DNA from: Tessaracoccus sp. MC1865
GTDB taxonomy: Bacteria; Actinomycetota; Actinomycetes; Propionibacteriales; Propionibacteriaceae
Assembly: GCF_017815535.1 (NCBI RefSeq)
Contig: NZ_CP072596.1
Span: 248,001 to 312,000, forward strand
Direction of reading: 5' to 3'
DNA length: 64,000 bases
This document shows positions 61,276-64,000 of this stretch, piece by piece. The notes beneath the pieces were generated by a model. That model saw only the letters and a list, made by a program, of their open reading frames with translations. It did not search any database and was not told where the DNA came from. Position 1 is the first letter of the stretch. Each line of letters starts with the position of its first letter. Both the position numbers and the translations under genes were made by a program.

Positions 61276-64000
61276 CAGCGACGCCCTCCTCGTCGTCGAG
61301 GACTGGATCAGCGAGCACTTCTTCACCACCGACGCCCGCAAGGAGTCCTACGTGGCCCGCGTCCTGGACCGGGTCAAGCAGTGGCGCGACGCCGAGCACC
61401 CCACCACCAAATCCAGGTTCACCGCCGAGCGCTCCAAGCTGGCCACCGCCATGGCCGCCCTCTACGCCGACGACGACCCGGACCCTGACGCCGCCGCGGC
61501 ACTCCACGCCGACCTCCGCCGCATCCTCGGCTACGAGCCCGGCCCCTACGAGACCACCGTCAACGGCCCGGTCCGGCTGCTTCGCTCGCCCGGACTGGAG
61601 CCGACACTCGCCCTGATCGAGGCCAAGCCCGCCGCCACGCTGGACGAGCTGTTCGCCCGCCACGCCGACACGCTCGCCGAGCCGTACGTCGTCGACGATG
61701 AGGACCCGATCACCTCTGCCACGAAGCTCGTCTCCACCCTGTTCCTCGACCACGAGGAGACGAAGTTCGCGCTCATCATGACCGGCCGCTGGCTGGTGGT
61801 GGCAGAGGCCTCCCGCTGGCCCGAGGGCCGCTACCTGGCCGTCGACCTCCACACCGTCGCCGAGCGCGGCGACACCAAGCAGGGCGGCGAGATCGACAGG
61901 GCGCTGGTGGCCGTCGACGCCGAGTCGCTGGCCCCCGATGCCGACGGCAACATCTGGTGGGACGCCACGCTGGAGGCGTCCGTCGCCCACACCGTCGGCG
62001 TGTCCGCGGACCTGCGTGAGGGCGTGCGGGAATCCATCGAGCTCATCGCCAACGAGGTGGTGGACCGACGGCGCGCCCAAGGCCTGGACCCGCTGCCGCA
62101 GAGCCAGGCGCAGCCGCTGGCGCTGCAGTCGCTGCGGTTCCTCTACCGGATCCTGTTCCTCCTCTACGCGGAGGCGTCGCCGGAGCTGAAGATCCTCCCG
62201 GTCGGGGACCCTGACTACGCCCGCGGCTACTCGCTGGACCGGCTGCGGGAGCTCGTGCAGGTGGAGCTCGCCTCCCCGCGCGCCCGCTCCGGCACCCACC
62301 TGTACGAGTCCCTGGCGTTGCTCTTCCGCCTCGTCGACCGCGGCCACTCGCTGGTTGAGGAGCGAGGGAGCGAAGCGACTGAGCGTCCATCCCCGCTGGT
62401 TGAGGAGCGAGGGAGCGAAGCGACTGAGCGTCTCGAAACCTATGAAACGACCAATGACCGCCTAGTCGAACGAGGCCTCGAGTTCCAACCTCTCCGCGCA
62501 GACCTCTTCTCACCCCAGGCCACGGCCCTCATCGACGAGGTCGGCCTCGGCAACCACGCCCTCCAGGAGGTCCTCCGCCGGCTCCTGTTGAGCAAGGAGC
62601 GCTCCGGCAAGGAGCGCGGCTTCATCAGCTACGTCGAACTGGGCATCAACCAGTTGGGCGCCGTCTACGAGGGCCTGATGAGCTACACCGGCTCCTTCGC
62701 CGACGTCGACCTCTACGAGGTGGCCCGCGACGGCAACCCGGAGAAGGGCTCCTGGGTGGTGCCCGTGGACCGCGCCGACCACCTTGAAGAGAAGGACTTC
62801 GTCAAAGACACCGACCCCGTCACCGGCCAGAAGAGCCGCCGCCGCTACACCCGCGGGCAGTTCGTCTTCCGGCTCTCCGGCCGCCAGCGCCAGCGCTCCG
62901 CCTCCTATTACACCCCCGAGGTGCTGACGAAGTTCACCGTCTCCGAGGCGCTCGCCGAGCTGCTGGACCAGGACGGTCACACCACCACCGCCGAGGAGAT
63001 CCTGGGCCTCAGCGTCTGCGAGCCCGCCCTCGGCTCCGGCGCGTTCGCCATCGAGGCCGTCCGGCAGCTGGCCGAGCAGTACCTCAAGCGCCGGCAGGAG
63101 GAGCTGGCGGAGCGGATCGACCCCGACGTCTACCCGGCCGAGCTGCAGAAGGTGAAGGCGTACCTGGCCCTGCACAACGTCTACGGCGTGGATCTCAACG
63201 CCACCGCCGTGGAGTTCGCCGAGATCACGCTGTGGCTGGACACCATGGCCGAGGGGCTCCAGGCCCCGTGGTTCGGGCTCCGGCTGCGCCGCGGCAACTC
63301 GCTGGTCGGCGCGTCGCGCTCCTTCTACACGCGCGATCAGGTCAACGACAAGCGCTGGCTCACCGCGCCGCCCACGGCCGAGCCGCTCACCGACATCGCC
63401 GCTCGCATCGAGCAGGACCGGCCCGAGCTCAGCGGGACCGGCGGCCGCGTCCACCACTGGCTTCTGCCCGCTGCCGGCTGGGGTGCGACGTCGGAGTCCA
63501 AGGAGGCCAAGGAGCTCGTCCCCGACCGAGTGGTCAAGGTCAAGGCGTGGCGCAAGGCCATCAAGGGAAAGCCGACAAAGAAGCAGCTCGACCAACTGGT
63601 GGCGATCTCGCACCAGGCCGAGGAACTGTGGGCGATGGCCTACCGACGCCTGAAGGTCGCTGAAGAGCAGTCAGCCCGCCACATCAAGCTGTGGGGAGAC
63701 CCCCTTCCGCTGGCTGAGGTGCCGCGAAGCGGCCTCGAAGCCTCAGGAACCGGCACTCCCAACGTCACCCGCGAACAGATCGAAGAATCCCTCGCCGACG
63801 ACGACGGCGCCTACCGCCGACTCCGCCGCATGATGGACGCCTGGACTGCGCTGTGGTTCTGGCCGCTGACCGGCGACGAGGTGGCTCCGCCGACGCTCGA
63901 CCAGTGGATCGACGCCGCCCAGGGCATCCTCGGCACGCAGAAGCTGTCGTCCCGCGGCGCGAAGCAGGGGATGGGCACGCTGTCCCCGGGGGACCAATGG
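61268..64000 (+). CDS. Large adenine DNA methyltransferase, DrmMI-like (runs off right edge)
   Basis: At least 911 residues from ATG 61268. An N-terminal helical region (~1-540) precedes RQRSASYYTPEVLTKFTV (~547), the usual lead-in of Eco57I/PglX-type N6-adenine methyltransferases. Motif I, the SAM-binding loop, is CEPALGSGAFAIEA from residue 584. YGVDLNATAVEFAEITLWLD, carrying the acidic motif II, comes ~50 residues later. The NPPY catalytic motif is not reached before the window ends. The start overlaps the helicase gene by 8 bases. Two in-frame palindromic repeat insertions lie at residues ~361-390 and ~814-826. In DISARM class 1 this gene follows drmD and protects host DNA by methylation. 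A stand-alone helicase-methyltransferase pair is the alternative. Confidence 0.82.
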   Translation, partial: MADSDALLVVEDWISEHFFTTDARKESYVARVLDRVKQWRDAEHPTTKSRFTAERSKLATAMAALYADDDPDPDAAAALHADLRRILGYEPGPYETTVNGPVRLLRSPGLEPTLALIEAKPAATLDELFARHADTLAEPYVVDDEDPITSATKLVSTLFLDHEETKFALIMTGRWLVVAEASRWPEGRYLAVDLHTVAERGDTKQGGEIDRALVAVDAESLAPDADGNIWWDATLEASVAHTVGVSADLREGVRESIELIANEVVDRRRAQGLDPLPQSQAQPLALQSLRFLYRILFLLYAEASPELKILPVGDPDYARGYSLDRLRELVQVELASPRARSGTHLYESLALLFRLVDRGHSLVEERGSEATERPSPLVEERGSEATERLETYETTNDRLVERGLEFQPLRADLFSPQATALIDEVGLGNHALQEVLRRLLLSKERSGKERGFISYVELGINQLGAVYEGLMSYTGSFADVDLYEVARDGNPEKGSWVVPVDRADHLEEKDFVKDTDPVTGQKSRRRYTRGQFVFRLSGRQRQRSASYYTPEVLTKFTVSEALAELLDQDGHTTTAEEILGLSVCEPALGSGAFAIEAVRQLAEQYLKRRQEELAERIDPDVYPAELQKVKAYLALHNVYGVDLNATAVEFAEITLWLDTMAEGLQAPWFGLRLRRGNSLVGASRSFYTRDQVNDKRWLTAPPTAEPLTDIAARIEQDRPELSGTGGRVHHWLLPAAGWGATSESKEAKELVPDRVVKVKAWRKAIKGKPTKKQLDQLVAISHQAEELWAMAYRRLKVAEEQSARHIKLWGDPLPLAEVPRSGLEASGTGTPNVTREQIEESLADDDGAYRRLRRMMDAWTALWFWPLTGDEVAPPTLDQWIDAAQGILGTQKLSSRGAKQGMGTLSPGDQW
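62349..62432 (+). repeat. Two tandem in-frame copies of a 39-base palindromic repeat element
   Basis: Identical 39-base copies at 62349-62387 and 62394-62432 begin CGCTGGTTGAGGAGCGAGGG and end GCGACTGAGCGTC. Starts are 45 bases (15 codons) apart, so the frame is kept. Copy 2 runs on into TCGAAACC, completing a GGTT...AACC ended element. Each adds the peptide LVEERGSEATER to the methyltransferase. The sequence has the look of the dispersed REP-like elements found between actinobacterial genes. Confidence 0.8.
63708..63745 (+). repeat. Second palindromic element inside the methyltransferase gene
   Basis: CGCTGGCTGAGGTGCCGCGA and onward contains GAGG-T-GCCGC, loop GAA, then GCGGC-CTC, a near-perfect hairpin, followed by GAAGCC. 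It shares the CGCTGG(T/C)TGAGG head with the element at 62349 but has a different body. It encodes LAEVPRSGLEA in frame. Confidence 0.6.

Overview
The window is high-GC actinobacterial chromosome. A WhiB-family regulator, an LCP cell-wall ligase, a DUF222/HNH protein, an E. coli-type argG and many apparently leaderless starts all point that way. I infer the order Propionibacteriales, probably Propionibacteriaceae, but no rRNA is present to confirm it. Apart from two lower-GC patches the gene density and codon use are uniform. No intergenic gap exceeds 300 bases.

Layout. 1-3225 is housekeeping: the start of an MFS transporter, serS, a Cof-type HAD phosphatase and a WhiB-HTH regulator. 3441-26472 is a cell-surface glycan locus interrupted by argG. 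Its left part (about 3950-10350) is lower in GC and holds a truncated membrane glycosyltransferase, a two-module glycosyltransferase, a GT2 enzyme, and a leftward set of a coiled-coil protein, a GT4 enzyme and an unrecognised protein. After argG, 12009-18556 encodes a two-module glycosyltransferase, two GT4 enzymes and an ABC-2 polysaccharide exporter (permease plus ATPase), followed by two DUF202 membrane proteins. 19344-25758 carries a set matching WbpD, WbpE, WbpB, WbpA and WbpI, the complete route from UDP-GlcNAc to UDP-2,3-diacetamido-2,3-dideoxymannuronic acid, with a lower-GC PIG-V-like mannosyltransferase gene lodged inside. 26550-29414 encodes two head-to-tail copies of one glycosyltransferase in a single protein.

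29448-47170 holds a quinone oxidoreductase, a 3437-residue secreted protein with a long RTX-type calcium-binding repeat region behind a structured leader, a lipoprotein and a secreted M15 peptidase, an RluA-type pseudouridine synthase next to tRNA-Ser(UGA), a small membrane protein and an LCP ligase. 47258-58219 holds tRNA-Ser(GCU), an ACT-domain protein, an ogt plus Ada-AlkA alkylation-repair pair, tRNA-Arg(ACG), a large-subunit catalase, a cytochrome P450, a DUF222/HNH protein and several small conserved genes. From 58441 to the right edge a SNF2 helicase and a large adenine methyltransferase overlap. The order and architecture fit drmD-drmMI, the first two genes of a class 1 DISARM phage-defence operon. 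The methyltransferase reading frame has absorbed palindromic repeat elements.

Together, the nucleotide-sugar enzymes would feed the glycosyltransferases, the ABC transporter would export the lipid-linked glycan, and the LCP protein could attach it to peptidoglycan. No initiating phosphoglycosyltransferase is visible in the window. Regulation is read mainly from recurring TAGNNT -10 elements 6-7 bases before start codons, which suggest leaderless transcripts.
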